Shown piece after piece: positions 43,922 through 56,660 of a stretch of 64,000 bases of DNA; the first letter of the stretch is position 1; each line of letters begins with the position of its first letter. A model generated the notes under the pieces. That model ran no database searches. It was given only the letters and a program-made list of their open reading frames with translations, and was not told the origin of the DNA. The DNA lies in contig NW_006763138.1 in assembly GCF_000264905.1 (NCBI RefSeq), positions 1,505,216 to 1,569,215 on the forward strand, read 5' to 3'. The translations under genes were made by a program, and so were the position numbers. The stretch comes from Stereum hirsutum FP-91666 SS1. Taxonomy: Eukaryota; Basidiomycota; Agaricomycetes; Russulales; Stereaceae.

Positions 43922-45059
43922 ATGGATTCCGCTAGCACTAGCTCGACAGAATCAGCGCCCGAATTAGTCGACGTTGTTCCTCGAAGCACCGAAGCGGCCA
44001 ACTCGAACGACACCACAGCAGTCCCCGAAAAAGCGCCTCCGAAAACAGTGACCAACAGGTACAACTGTGCCAAGTGTTACGCCTACCCAACGCCCGGGGC
44101 GCCTAAATACAAGGCTTGCTCTAAATGCAAACACATCGCGTATTGCAGCACGGAGTGTCAAACGGCGGACTGACCAGCGCACAAGTGCGTTTTTATATTT
44201 CTGTGACACATGGACCCACTGCTAATCGAAGGTGGATGGTGGGTGCAGAGCTCTGTGTCAGTCCATGGTCAAACGATCCCAGAGCCTTCAAGGCAACGAT
44301 CCTGAAGCCATCTGCAAACTATGCGACTGGATCGAAGTCCATACTCTATCGCTTCATCAGGCTACTCACGCCGCCATCTGTGACCATCAGCCCAGCGACA
44401 CGACGGAAGGATTCGACTGCAAGGCGTTCTACATGCTCTTCCAGCTCACTGATCGACCTGACGCTGACGGTGACCCGAGCAAGCTCTATCGTCTAGAGGG
44501 AGCGGGTCTGAGACCTATCGCAGAGCTCTGCGCAGACTCGGAGACGACTCCGCAAGGAGTAGTAGAGAATCAGAGTGGTGAAGGAGGAGATGCTGACCCT
44601 GACCCTTCCGGCAATGCCGCGATCCGACGCAACTTCATCGACTCCTTGGACATTTACGATGCCAAGGAGCGAGCGACTTTGCCGCCACACAAGATCCCAT
44701 GTTACGTCGGCACTATCGCCTGCTGCTACCAGATCCTCACGCAACGCAACATGTCCGTCATGGCGTGCTACCACCTCACGGATGACAAGGACTTCTTCGA
44801 AGCTGTGGAGCGTGGGGTCATCCCCGGCATGGCGAACATCCCTCCTGCGAGGCATGACTTATGGTTCGCGAGGTTGCAGGATAGGCTCGAGTTGGGGCAT
44901 TGTTTTGGGCCGGAGTTGAGTGTTCCGATGAAGCTTATGCAGGAGTTGGGTAAGATGGTGAGGAGGCGGCCGGGAGGGAAGTGGACTTGGGAGATGTTGA
45001 CGCCCGAAGAGTCGTTGATGTACGGGTATCAGTTTATCGTCTGTGGGCTCTTGTATTGA
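43922..45059 (+). pseudogene. MYND zinc-finger protein with an in-frame TGA in the finger
   Basis: Exons 43,922-44,184 and 44,249-45,059 (donor GTGCGT, acceptor CAG) give 358 codons in one frame, except for TGA at 44,171-44,173. The N-terminal 45 residues are Ser/Thr/Ala-rich. A MYND finger follows with pairs CAKC, CSKC, YCSTEC and, across the intron, HKALC. The TGA stands exactly where the family has Trp (QTADWPAHK type), before the last two zinc ligands. The C-terminal 270 residues are an acidic-to-neutral globular region ending in FIVCGLLY, conserved in the adjacent decayed copy; its function is unknown. It may be a fresh pseudogene, a recoded codon or a sequence error. Without the TGA the gene would be intact. 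Confidence 0.75.
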
Positions 45060-46960
45060 AGGTGAGTGGAACGGTTTGGGAACATCTCAATGATTGCTGA
45101 TGATGTGATCCATTCATCCGCCAGGAACGCGGACTCGGGGCTGATGATCTGTGAGTCCGATGTCGATTTCTTCGTGTATGATCAACGTTGGTTGTTTCTG
45201 CTTGTTGTTGCCTTGTGCTCTCGGTGCTATTTGCACTTCATGTACTTTCTTGGATTGTTGTGTACATCTTTCTCTGGCATGATGTGCATCAGATGTTTGG
45301 CCAGATCTAACCAAAATAATTTCGCGAGACGCGCATATGGCTGCTCGACAGAGTCTCTTAGTTTTGCCTCTAAAGTACGAGCGAAGAGACTCTGCCCAAA
45401 TGTTTTGACTACTAATGTACATAATCGCCGGATGAGGATAAACATAGAGTGAGCACAGGTAGACCTCTACATGACACTGCGAACGCGAAGGGAATATAAC
45501 TGTCTGCACGAGGCCTCATAAGCACGGAAGGTTGCTGCAGGACAAAGAAACAACATCATGGGATAAGCACGGTAAAGGCCACAGGTGGCAACGCCCGCTA
45601 CGCAGCCCGCGCTGCACTTGCATTGAGTAGAAGAAAACAAGTCTATGAGATCGCACTGAGTCCAAAGTTGTAAGAACACGAAAACCAGAATGTCAATCTT
45701 ATTTTGTTCAACACACAAGAGACTGAGGCAGTCGCGTGAACATCATATATATATTCAGTAGAGAGACCAGCACATGTACCAGCATGTACCGTGCATCAAG
45801 CGTACAATGAGAGCCGGATCTGACTTATACTGCATATGGAAAGGGACATGATGATGGGAGAGAGGCCTGTCGAGGAATCGTGACGTCAAGAGGAACAATA
45901 TGGGTATGCAAAGTAGAAGATTAGATCGCAAAGGAGTTGCCACAATAAGTAGCTGAAGACGGTGCCACAATGGCCAAGGAGGATGCCACTGCGGTGACAG
46001 GACAGATCTTTCACGGAGAAAAGGAACATATGCAGAAGAGTACGAGATATTAATGTGCAATGTAGGCCCAGACTGGGAGTGGTCATATTGGGAGCCGTCG
46101 GGGTGAACATACACATACGGCAGAAGGGCAAGGGCCACCGTGACACCGTGCCTTTGATATGAGAGTGTAGAAGTCATGAGAGATCCGACAGAGGTGGACA
46201 AGAGCTAGAGGTCGATGGAGTTGAGACTGACAACAAATGTCGTTGGCGTCGAGAAGTAGATTATTGTCGAGGGCGAAGCCAATTGAAGTCGATACCGAGC
46301 CTCTGAAGGGATTGAACGGGCACGAATATGGGCGCAACTGCAAAGGTCGTCGTCGTCGACAACGGATGGAAATGAAGCTCCGTGTACGTGTAGGGTGAGG
46401 CTCAAAAAAAGCGCAATTCAGGTGCAGTAATTGTGTACTATGCGAAACTGGGAGGCAACAGATGTGAGGCAGAGAAATTGTGTTTGCTGATGTCAATAAA
46501 AACGGCAGGAAGAGCCGAAAAATGGTAAGGAAAGTACGCTGGGCAATGCGGGAGACTAGGATGTGTATGCAGAGAGGCGGAAACAGACAGCGGGCACAAA
46601 GTAACGAATGAAGAGCAACAAGAGAGCGCAAGAGGAGCGGCAGAGACAATAGGAGGCAACAGGGCCAGCATTGACGAAAATGGAAAGAAAGCATGGAGCA
46701 TCAAACGGATGCAAAAGAAAGGCACAGCCACCCATTCAGCGCCGAAAAACTGATCGCCTGCGAAACGGAGGCAAAATAGCAAGCAACCTAAGAACCCACT
46801 AACAAGTAGCGGGAAAAACTATCATCAAAAGAGAAGTACCATGAGTATCCGAAGAAAATATTCGGCGTGGCTCTCCAAGTCCGGAGAGTCCGTAACACAC
46901 CAGAAGGAGATATCAGACGCGTAAGAATGTTCAAAGTCCAGGAAGGCTGAAAGACCGTCC
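45060..46960. other. Intergenic stretch
   Basis: Minus-strand frames such as 46,083-46,694 are pyrimidine-biased translations without domains and read like 3' flank of the membrane-protein gene that ends at 46,961. I see no gene. Confidence 0.4.
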
Positions 46961-47751
46961 TCAAACCTGTTCAAGTGGAGATCGTCCATGTACACTGGAC
47001 CCATCATCCGACAAAGAACGCCAATCCACACTACTCCTGTGCCCGCTTGGCCAGTGCCCTCCTTCGCCATGGTCATTAGCTCGAAGCAGGCTATGAGCCG
47101 ACCCATCAGACAAGGGGTCTCCGGCGAACGCGCGCGGAGAGCGATGGGATAAATGAAGAGCAGGTGGTGGAAATGAGGGAAGGTGGAGGTGTGGCCATGG
47201 CCTTGAGAAGGCTGTTCCTCCCCTCACCCTCGGGGCTGTACCCCTTCCCGCCTCTTGGTCCGACCTCCGGCGACAGCATGTCTCAGCGTACTCGACACAA
47301 CTCCGCCAAGTATCTGCAAACAGCGAAAGGAAATTTGCACTGTCAGAGCGGCGAAGTACACCAATAACGAGGGCGTAAGACGCACCATCAGCGCGTGCTC
47401 TCAATGTCGAGAAGCGACCAGCGAAGGGCGAGTACCCCCGCCTGTACACTGCGACATAGATAATACTGAGAACGAGGAAGACGAGGACTATGGAGGCAAT
47501 AGTATGAGGACCGAGTGATGTACAATGCTACCAGGAAACGTACCAATGATGGCGAGGATGGCGAGGGGTGACTTTTTACTTGGTGGGGACGAAGGGTCGA
47601 AGTCGGTGACATGGGTGCATAGGCTGGACTCGCGGTGGCGGCGCCTCAAATGGGCCACTTGTACGGTGCCACATGACGTCGTTGGCTGGGAGGGAGGGAT
47701 GGTGGCGGATGTCGAATAGGCGGCAACGAGGATAACGCGTACGATGGGCAT
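46961..47751 (-). CDS. Small single-pass membrane protein, family member A
   Basis: Exons 47,751-47,544, 47,487-47,386 (102 nt, phase 1-1) and 47,313-46,961 give 220 residues. The start MPIVRVILVAAYSTSA could be a weak signal peptide. A 45-residue Ser/Thr/Pro/His-rich stretch follows, then a membrane segment (about 61-84, PLAILAIIVLVFLVLSIIYV) and a basic stop YRRGY. The tail is rich in Arg, Ser, His and Gly, with cysteines near the membrane (EYAETCCRRR). I recognise no domain. It shares exon layout, orientation and the YRRGY-type boundary with three other genes to the right. A receptor-, sensor- or adhesin-like role is only a guess. Confidence 0.55.
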
Positions 47752-50700
47752 GGCGAAGTCGTTGTATGTCGGAAGAAATAAACGCGGGTAAATGGATGGC
47801 ACAATGAAAAAGGTGTGAGACTGAGTATGGCGCAGGGTGGAAGAACAAGGGGAGGAAAGGGAGGAAAAACTGGAAAACGAAGTGAATAAGATGCTATTCG
47901 TTGACGGGGGTAAGACGTGTAAAGAAAAAGAAAAAAGAAATTCAAGCAGGGGAAGATTGAGACAAGAGGGGGGAGGAACGCGATAAGCTTCAGAGCATAC
48001 CGTCAAGTGTTATATGCCCACAAGCAAGGCAGTGTCCTCAGGCCACTGTCGATTCTTCTGGTACCATGACCTTGCCGCCTAAGCATGGTCTGGTAATACA
48101 CGGATTATTGCATCGCACCGGTGAATATTGGACAGATGAGAGATCTTAATACTCTCTGGACGAGGGCTTTAGTAAGTCTTAAGGATTGAGACTCGGTGTT
48201 TCTCAAGGATTTTGTGGGCTTCTGCCTTCTAGACGTCTTTCGCGATCGTCTACCAAGCTGCAGAGGCCTATATCGCGATGCGTAGAGGGAAAATAAGAAT
48301 ATATCCAGCCTCGTAGAGCAGGAACACCGCTGGCATCGATATGAGAGAGCTAACCCAAGATAGGCAGTGTGGGCGGCTGTGGGTCCACGAATTAGGATTT
48401 CAAAGAGCCGCTCAACTGCCGTTTGGCGGCTCCACTCCCCTTCTCTACGTGAACGCCACAATCCAGCTCGCCAGATTAAGTATTTTCTTTTTTTAATACG
48501 GAAGACTATTCCAGCGGCAAGGAAAGCCGCTATTTGTGTGTGCTGCGTATCTGGCAGAGACTTGTTGGCCTACTCTGAGACCCGAAGTCTGAGAAGGGAA
48601 GCACAAAGCGCTAGCTGAGGCTCGACACGACACTCCTTCGAACACTTGACCTGGCAGGTACTTTCGTCTGCGCACACGGCAGCCTGTAAGGAGACTTAAA
48701 CCGTCAGTCTGAAGATCGCTATGTATTGCTCAACCCGCCGAAGCAATGTATAAACTATGAGGGTGAGCTTTTATTTCTCAGACGTCTCTGATCACTTCAG
48801 ATCCAGGCACACTTCCAATCGAGGTCGCCAATCTTGTTGGCTATCCTCCTTTTGACAGTCCACAAAAAGAGCTGGGGATCGCCGCTACCTGAATTTGAGC
48901 GACTCCTCGAAATTAACGTGAGCGTTTCACCTTCTTCTCCTAGGTCAAGCGCAATATCATTGGACAATTTCGATACTCACCTGTTGATGACAGCACATTC
49001 TGAAGGATTTCGGCATGTGTGGACTGTGTGAACGGCTTTGTTCGCCCGCCAATGATCCATCACCATTTGGTCGCCGTCGCCCCACGGTCACGCTCGAAAG
49101 GAGTTAGAGTCATGTTCCGTACCTGTCAAGTTCGACAAGGTGATGGTTGAGGATGCGGATATGATTTTCCGATGTTCGTCGGGTTCTTCGCCATGGACAA
49201 TCCTAGCAAACGATAGGAAGGCCCTCCCGTTGCCCCTGATGGACACGTAGAGATCGGGCCAAGATCAAGACACTTTTCAGGAGATCGACAGCGTTAGCGA
49301 GGTCAGTTAGAGAGTTGAACGACTGTTCTGCATTCTAAGCGAGATGTTCAAGGTGAAGTCGCGGTGGTCGTCGTCGTCGACGGTGCCGAATACGCGGCGA
49401 ATTTCAAAACACGGAATTTCACTGTCATCGCCGCCGCCTGTCAACCGGTTTCTCCCGACCCGGAATGTACCAGTACGTTGATGTACACATCCTCCTCCGT
49501 CAATGACTGTCACAAGATCCAGCTAACAAGCGGGAGCAGGTATCTCAATTGAGCTTAGGTGAGAAACCGATGCACTTGATATGCTGTGAGTGGCAACCGC
49601 GATGCTCCGCTTTCTTCCAGTACGGACACTTAATGCCCGGCCGCGGCTGGGAACACAAAATATCTAGTATCGTACGTGATGTACCAGCGATGTAGTTATG
49701 TTTTAATAACCAATTTCAAAGTTAGAAGGTTTCATTTCATGTCTGGATGCGCAACTAATCCTTTTAGCTAATGGAGTACGCTTGTAAGCTTAATCCAATG
49801 CTTGGAGATCTTGGTTGCAACTTGAACTTAGTTGACTCCCACACAGGGCAGTGCGCTCGGTCCGTGATCCTGCTCTCCTATAATACCGTTCCCCAGTCCC
49901 CAGGCGTCGGTACACGCTGATCTTCGTGACCCCCTTTTGACTACTTATAGCACCCGCTGGTACTGATGATATAAGTTCCCGCTATTGGCCTAGCTTTACT
50001 TGCCCACAAAGTTCCCCGTCTGCCTCCGACAACGGCGGGCACTGCCATTTTGTACCCGAGATGTGATTTTGAAGCTCCGCACACCGGAAGAAGGTGAAGG
50101 TGAGGGCAATCATGCTGACGAGTGTCTTGATCGTGGCAACGCTGCAACGGCCGACATGATGTTTTAGACTCTCGGTCATGTATACATCCCGCTAGAGCAG
50201 CATCTCGTCCGGTCATGACCCCCTTATGCATGCACAGGCAATGCACCTCGAAGATCGGTGTTCTCACATCATAAGCATCGCTGCGTCGGTCGCGTAAATC
50301 CTCCGAGTCATCCCTCGCTACGCCACATTGTCAATACAGAGGTGTGCGGCGATCATGGACTTCTACTAAAATAAGGCAAGTGAAAGGAGCTCAGAGCTCG
50401 CCGGCACTAGAAGCGGATGTCTATTCTTGACCAGAACCCGCAGAGTTCTTCAGATCGAGCACTTGTCCGACTTGTACGCGCCGCCAGAGGCCGACGTACG
50501 ATGTCCCAAATCTGGGCAGAGGAATACACGAGAAAAAGTGATCATAATCGATAAGTATATCGGGAAATTGGCATCGCAGAGCCTCATCAATAGTACAGCA
50601 AATGAGCATATTTACACGCTACGCAGCAGATAGGAAGATGAAACCGATAAAAGAAGAAATAATAAAAATGCGTAGTGCAAGGCCTGTGGCGATGGAAGAC

Positions 50701-50795
50701 AGTCGAGCCACAGCACGCAACGCAGCCTACTAAACACAGCAGAGAGGACATGAGCTAAACTCTCGGACAAAATCATGAATGGTTATTCACATACC
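47752..50795. other. Intergenic stretch with uncertain coding traces
   Basis: Just upstream of member A the minus strand is CT-rich (about 47,800-47,950), a common fungal promoter feature. A minus frame at 49,982-50,179 (signal-like core MIALTFTFFRCAEL) resembles the start of the membrane family but has no membrane exon after it, so it may be a fragment. Minus frames around 49,090-49,260 read LYVSIRGNGRAFLSFARI but give no full gene. Confidence 0.35.
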
Positions 50796-51718
50796 CTAAC
50801 CAACTAAAGCTCGAACCTCCGAGCCGCCAGCCGTCAGCGACGCAGTTTCATCGACCGACACATATTCGCCACCTTCCACACTGCTCTCATGATCAAACTG
50901 ACCGATCTCCCCAGCGGGTCCTTGCACAGCGCACAATCCAGCGACGAACGCAGTGTCGCTTTGTAAAGAGCGTGTACTAGGACCCGGGCGAGAGCGTGCT
51001 GTCGGAGCACGGAGGTGGAGCTCGAAAGGCCTGGACAGACGGGGGAAGGCGCGACGACTGGAAGGGGAGGCGGTTGCGTGGCAGGGTTCAGCGATCGACG
51101 ATACACCGAAATGAATGACGCGGGACCTAGCCACTGGAGCACGAGTACGCTGCATGAACATGGGAGAGGGGCGAGCGACGGCACGATGCATGGGATCGGA
51201 AGGAGCGCCGTGGCTAGTCGATGGTTCACGACTGAGACTTCCTTGCAGGGCATGGATGACGTTGGTGTAAGTTGTCTTCAACGCTGCAAGAACGGGTTGG
51301 TCAATAAGTATGATCGTGCAGGATCAGATAACAGGACGAAACATACCCAAGACCACCCCTCCCACTGTCCCAGTCACCATGGCAATGTCATCGTGCCATC
51401 CACGATACCAGACGAGCGCCATGGCCAAGAACACAGACACAAATAGCACTGGCGGAAGACGTCAGAAGAACCTCCGGCATAGAGCAAAGACGTCTAAAAG
51501 CAAGAGAGGGGGAGAAAAGGCGTACAGGCTGCTAAGAATATCGCAAAAATGGTTCCTCTCGCAATGACTTGGCGAACGGGCGCCGTCTGGCTATCATGAA
51601 CCACACGCGGGTAGAGCCCATTACCAGTTGCGACGACAATAGGGGCCGGGAGTGGAAGGGCCTGAGTGCCGAGAATCTTCATGGCTAAAATAGTAGCCAA
51701 AGTTTTGAGAAGTATCAT
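50796..51718 (-). CDS. Small single-pass membrane protein, family member B
   Basis: Exons 51,718-51,526, 51,448-51,347 (102 nt, phase 1-1) and 51,283-50,796 give 260 residues. A signal peptide with core LLKTLATILAMKILGTQA is followed by a 30-residue ectodomain, then a membrane segment (about 55-80) ending at the basic stop WYRGWHDD. The long tail is Arg/Ser/Pro-rich (repeated SR and RP pairs), then SDT..VAGL and GPAGEIG about 50 residues before the end. The same C-terminal signature occurs in member C. No known domain is seen. A TATAAAAGG box lies 123 bp upstream of the start. Function is unknown; the architecture suggests a surface protein with a disordered, probably modifiable, inner tail. 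Confidence 0.62.
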
Positions 51719-51840
51719 GGCGGTCGGCCGTTAAAGCAGGAGGTGGGTATGAGATCGGAGTTGATGGGTGGCGTGACTGAGAGTGGAGGAGAGAATTGTT
51801 GAGCGAGTGAATGGAGGGGGGTGGGCGACTGAAGACAAGA

Positions 51841-51849
51841 CCTTTTATA
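51841..51849 (-). promoter_or_regulatory. TATA box of family member B
   Basis: TATAAAAGG read on the minus strand, 123 bp before the start codon at 51,718. Confidence 0.6.
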
Positions 51850-54211
51850 CGGGAACAGAGTCATAAGCGGAGATGAACCGAGGATGCGGGACTCTCGTAA
51901 GGCCAAAGACGGCCCCATAGGCCACCATGTCACCGATACCTGCTGAGAGTCGTATGGGAGCCATGGAGGCAGTGAGCAGAACACGACGACCGGACAAGCG
52001 GATGCCGTTGCGCCCATTTGTGGAGCGCCGGGATGATGACATTCGTGTATGAAGCCGTGCGGCAAAGACCCTAATATTCGGAGAACAAGTCAGTTCGGCG
52101 ATAGCCAGTATCTGCTGGATCTGGGGCAAAGGGTCAGAAGTGTGGCAGTACTAGAATGACTCAATGTCTCCTATTTGGGAAGTTCCAGATATTCCTTATG
52201 GGCACATGAAGGTCCCGATGCCTAATTTAGATGTGGCGTTATGCCGCCACAGTACCAAGCCAGCCATGATCTAGCATTCTAGCAATTTGTTGAATATTGA
52301 CTGCACGAAATAAAAATAAGATCAAAATGGGTAGAAACAAATGATACCATAGTCGAAAACCCTTGTGTTATTTGATACGTTGAATCAGCAGGATACTTGT
52401 TAAAGTTAAATTTCTGGGCTACGATCAATTGTCCCATGATACCATACCATAAACCTAAGCATGATGACACAGAGAGTGCATGCGACCGTGTGAAAGCCCA
52501 TGTTAATTCTCGGAAGATGTTCCAATCGAAGGATTGTAGAAGCGGCCGGGGGGTTCAGTTGGAAAATACTTCATCGCTGTTATGTTCATATGTGGTGTTG
52601 CATCAGACGAGCGGCATTTTATGAGACTTGGCGTCCTAGCGGTGAAGCTTCTCACTATCTCAGATACACTATATCTGCTATGTTGTTACGCCCGCGGCGG
52701 CCCAGTACACACATCCCACGACTCCGAACTCAAGCGGAGTAAGGATGAACTCAAGACTCACCGAATATGATATGACCGTCCTTCTATCGACATCCATTTT
52801 CATCTATGGAACCGAAGAATCCTCGGAGGGCGCTGAGCCTGATCATGGTGGAAAACGCCGCTTAAACAGGGGGATAGTTGAACCTCCTAATACCTCCTAT
52901 CACTAAAATACGACGACGGTCATTGTAAAGCCGGCTACCAGGGCACAAAGTAACTTCACTCTATATGGTATCATAAGCAAAATTGACGCAGTCCATACCA
53001 TAAGACGCTGAGAAAGCTCTCACCGGGAGGAAAGGACTGCCCGTCCGACTGCGGGTCGGGATACAGTGTCGAACGCGTCCGAATCAAGGCACTGTTTGTC
53101 GAGTCATCATCCAAAAGTATGCAGATACTCGTCTGTGAGGGTGAATTTTCTGTGAGAAGATAGCCAGACTCACGGAGTTAGAGAATGGTCGCGTGAAGAG
53201 ATCGCTGGGAGACCCAAGTACAGATTGCATAGCCTCAGGAGGTCGCCGCCGTTTGCAACCTTCGCGGAGTTTTGCGTTCGATTTATACGCTCCGCCCCGG
53301 TCTTTTTCGGCACGCGTAGTTTCCGAAAGTACCCGAGCTCAGGTCTTTGTTTCTCTTTTAGGATCATGGTGCTCGTAATTCGTCTATGTTTCGGTTCGCC
53401 CCTTGCGGATACTTTGGAAAATGACTCACTAGCAAAGTCGCTTCCGTATGCATATTTATTACTCCGAGAAACATTGCCGGAATTTGTGTGCGTACTTACA
53501 TGTTTTAGAAGACTTACTTCGCTCTGTACCACAGTGCCAGCGATCGCCCCAATCATTTCTCAATGGTTGCAAATTCGTCGTCGACACATGTCTGAACATT
53601 CCAATCCCAACTAGTCCGTACTGTTCAACTTTGGATGACGTCACCACGCTAAAAGCCTAACGTCTAACTGAGAAAAACTGTGGACTACTATATATATAAT
53701 AGTCAGACCCACTACACGCCCGGTGTTCCTCCGGCCGAGCGTTTACTGATGATGTTATACATGATCAGTCAACTACACTATATGATAGTATAGTAGGTAT
53801 GTCAAAGTGATAGGCAATAGCAAGAGTTACCGGAAGTACACATACAATCATTAGTCGGGTTAGATAGATATATGGGAAGATGGATGTATGAATCAGGATG
53901 ATCACCACATCGAAGCACCGGGAAGTCAAACAAGCGTATCATGCGATCATATACGTACTGCACCATGAAGTAGACGAGAAAAAATCAAGAAGAGAAGAAG
54001 AAGAAGAAGAAGAAGAAGAAGAAGAAGAAGAAGAAACAGCTAGGGGATACAGAATCTGCAGAGGCTCGAGTGTCCATTGCTTGTCAGCGAGTGTCCATGT
54101 CCTGCAATTGATATACGAAGCCTAGGAAAATCACCTATAACTTAAAGAAGACAACGTTAGCCATGGCCTACTACTGGTGACGACGAAAACATAGAGAACG
54201 GGATACACACC
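51850..54211. other. Intergenic stretch between family members B and C
   Basis: No supported gene. It contains an AT-rich semi-palindromic patch near 53,685-53,800 (for example CTACTATATATATAATAG) and a GAA microsatellite. Frames at 53,170-53,614 on both strands lack domains. Confidence 0.4.
53994..54035 (+). repeat. (GAA)14 microsatellite
   Basis: Fourteen perfect GAA units directly 3' of family member C, about 180 bp beyond its stop codon. Confidence 0.95.
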
Positions 54212-54948
54212 TCATGCAGTCACGATGACCTGCAAGCCCAAGTCGCCAACAGACGACGACGCGGGGCCCTCAACGACGCTATCGCGCTCAGATCGCCCAA
54301 TCTCTCCAGCAGGCCCTGGCCCGGACAACAGTCCAGCAATCGACAAAGTATCGCTCTGAACGCTGACGGAGCGAGTGCCTGGAAGAAATTGTGCCATCGG
54401 AGAGCGGCTACGCGACATGTATGACCTCGAGGGATGATGGGCAGGAGACGATGTGGTTGAACGACGCGTGGACGGAGGTCTGGCTAGACTGGCTCGCATC
54501 TTGTCCACAACGTTGTTGTACCTGGTCCTGATGCCTATCAAAATAAATTGACGTGAGCCTATTACTATAGTGGTAGCTGTAGACAGCGTACCTTGGGCCA
54601 CCAAGGAAATCCTTTGGGTGGCGACAGAAATGTTATCGCGCCACCCTCGGTTCCACAGCATGGTCATGGCAAGGATAACGAAGATGAATAACACTGAAGG
54701 GATGTCAGACAATATCTCAACAAACGATATGATATGTGCGTACGTGCAGCGAGGACAGCGCCGACAATAGTGCCCTTCGTTATCTTCTGCGGTGTCAACG
54801 AGTTGGGTGCATCAGCTTCGAGGACCGCGCGAGCACAACGGCATCCGCGTGCGATGACGACGATCTCAAGCGAGGCTTGGATGGGTAGAGCGAGGGTTGA
54901 GATGATATTGAGAGCCAGAACGGCGAAGGGGACGATGAGGAATGTCAT
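54212..54948 (-). CDS. Small single-pass membrane protein, family member C
   Basis: Exons 54,948-54,744, 54,693-54,592 (102 nt, phase 1-1) and 54,534-54,212 give 209 residues. The signal peptide core is FLIVPFAVLALNIISTLA. The membrane segment (about 60-84) crosses the first intron as TIVGAVLAALLFIFVILAM and stops at WNRGWRDN, closely matching member B's WYRGWHDD. The tail is Ser/Arg/Pro-rich and ends with SDTLSIAGL, GPAGEIG and an acidic patch, again as in member B. A TATAAAGG box lies about 210 bp upstream. B and C are clear paralogues. Function is unknown. Confidence 0.65.
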
Positions 54949-55155
54949 GATCGTAGGTCGTGGTAGGTCGTAGCAGTCGGTGTCGAATGCGGCGGGATGT
55001 TGATAAGATTAAAAGAGAACAGTGCGTGTCAGATGATAGATTAAATATATGTCGATGTTTGTTGTGGTTTGTAGTTGTGGTCGATACTTGAGAGTGCGGA
55101 TTGGTAGAGGGCGAGTGGGGATGAGAGATGAGGGATGAGAGGGAAGAGAGGGGCG

Positions 55156-55163
55156 CCTTTATA
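55156..55163 (-). promoter_or_regulatory. TATA box of family member C
   Basis: TATAAAGG on the minus strand, 208 bp before the start codon at 54,948. Confidence 0.55.
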
Positions 55164-55611
55164 GGTGTGCACCCAAGCACTCCTCCGAGCAGGCGGCCCG
55201 AAAAATCGCCTCCGGAGCGCTTTGCATTGATATTCTGATAAAACATGGTATCATGCAGCAGAGTTGAATCAGAAAGATAGAGGGATACGGACAAGGTTGA
55301 GGGGGAAAGCATGGATCCGGCGCGTAACGCAGAGGTCAACGTGTTGTTTGATCCGATTCCGGCAGAAATGTCCCTAATGGGTGCATGTGGATGCCTATGG
55401 GTCCCTATTTGTCGCCACATGCGCGTGTAGCCTCGACGTCCCGCCACACAACAGAGCCGTCGCGTTTGAGCGCGTTTTTACATTCAGGCTTCACATTCGC
55501 GCATCAGTTAATGAGCATAGGACAAAAATTCGAGGAATCCAAGACATAGTGTGCACGTAACTCTTGGATAAGCCCAAGAGTGCGTTAATTCAAGATAGGC
55601 GGCGCCGCATC

Positions 55612-56660
55612 TGGGCCACACCATCGAAAAACGTGCAAACGATGCTCTTGCACTGAACAGACTTGCCAATCGTCCATGTAGATTAATGGGGCTATTTCTA
55701 GGCGCGTCAGTGTGTCATTCGAGGGCCGGGGTTCGTAGATACGGTTGTACTGACCCATCGGGACAGCGTCGATTGTTATTAGAATTTATCAAACCTAACT
55801 CTCATGTCCCTAGTGCAAATCAAATGCAGCACAAAACCGAACATAGACATGAGCCCGGTTGCGTGCCTGCCAAACCCCATTACAAATGTGGAAAAGCCGT
55901 GTTGAGCACAAGGGACCACGACTAGCCTGAGTGGCGAAAGGCCGGGTCTTCATGACCATTGAGGGCGCCAGGAGGATGGAAGACAGGGGTTCCAACGAGC
56001 GCTTGAGGAGGCATTCACCTAATCGAGAACTGGTTTCCTATCGTCGCATTCGAGGTGAAAGGGCAGCGGCGTCCAACGTGACTCGGGCCAGGGTGGTGCG
56101 TCGTCGATAGACGGTCCGTCAATTCACTAGGTGGCACAACGGCACTTATGCCACACTACTGCGTAAAGGTGCAGAGGCGGTTCTGTCGCGCTGAACGTAG
56201 TGGTTAAGAGTTCTTCCGTGAGAATGGAACTGTTTCTAGGCGCTTCAAGGTGCCATTCGAGGATCGGGGTTAGCTGAAGGTTGGAAATATTGACCCATCG
56301 GGACAGCGTCGATTGCCATTAGAAATTCTCACGTATAACTCTCATATCCCCAGCGCAAATCAAGTTAAAGCACAAAACAGAACATAGACATGTCTTCAAT
56401 ATGGCTTTTCCACATTTGCAATGGAGGTTGCCAGACACGCAAGGCAGCCGAGCTCAAGGGACCATGAGTAACCCAGAGTAACCAAAGGCCGGGTCTTCGT
56501 GACCATTGAGGGTGCCAGGAGGATAGAAGATAGGAGCACAAGCGCTCGAGAGAGCACTCACCTAATCCGATACTGGTTTCCTACGGTCCCATTCGAGGTG
56601 AAAGGGCAGCGGTGTCCAATGCGACTCTGAGGCGGGCCAGGGTGGTGCGTCGTCGATGAA
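55612..56660. repeat. Diverged tandem duplication, unit about 0.5 kb
   Basis: About 55,612-56,118 and 56,148-56,660 align end to end with scattered substitutions and small gaps. Shared stretches include GACCCATCGGGACAGCGTCG, AGGCCGGGTCTTC, GAGGTGAAAGGGCAGCGG and CCAGGGTGGTGCGTCGTCGA. Inside, a 38-bp segment is inverted between copies (next entry). No coding frame is shared by the two copies, so it may be a non-coding element. Confidence 0.8.
55861..56440. repeat. 38-bp segment inverted between the two tandem units
   Basis: 55,861-55,898 in unit 1 and 56,403-56,440 in unit 2 match as reverse complements at 33 of 38 positions. The sequence on both sides stays in direct orientation (ACATAGACATG before, CAAGGGACCA after). 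Confidence 0.85.

Noticed and set aside
44171..44173. TGA read as selenocysteine
   Set aside because: The position is a conserved Trp of the MYND finger and such basidiomycetes are not known to make selenoproteins. A TGG-to-TGA change is simpler.
46083..46694. Minus-strand 203-codon frame downstream of the membrane gene
   Set aside because: Leu/Ser/His-rich translation of a pyrimidine-rich strand without a domain or splice partner. It is best taken as 3' flank.
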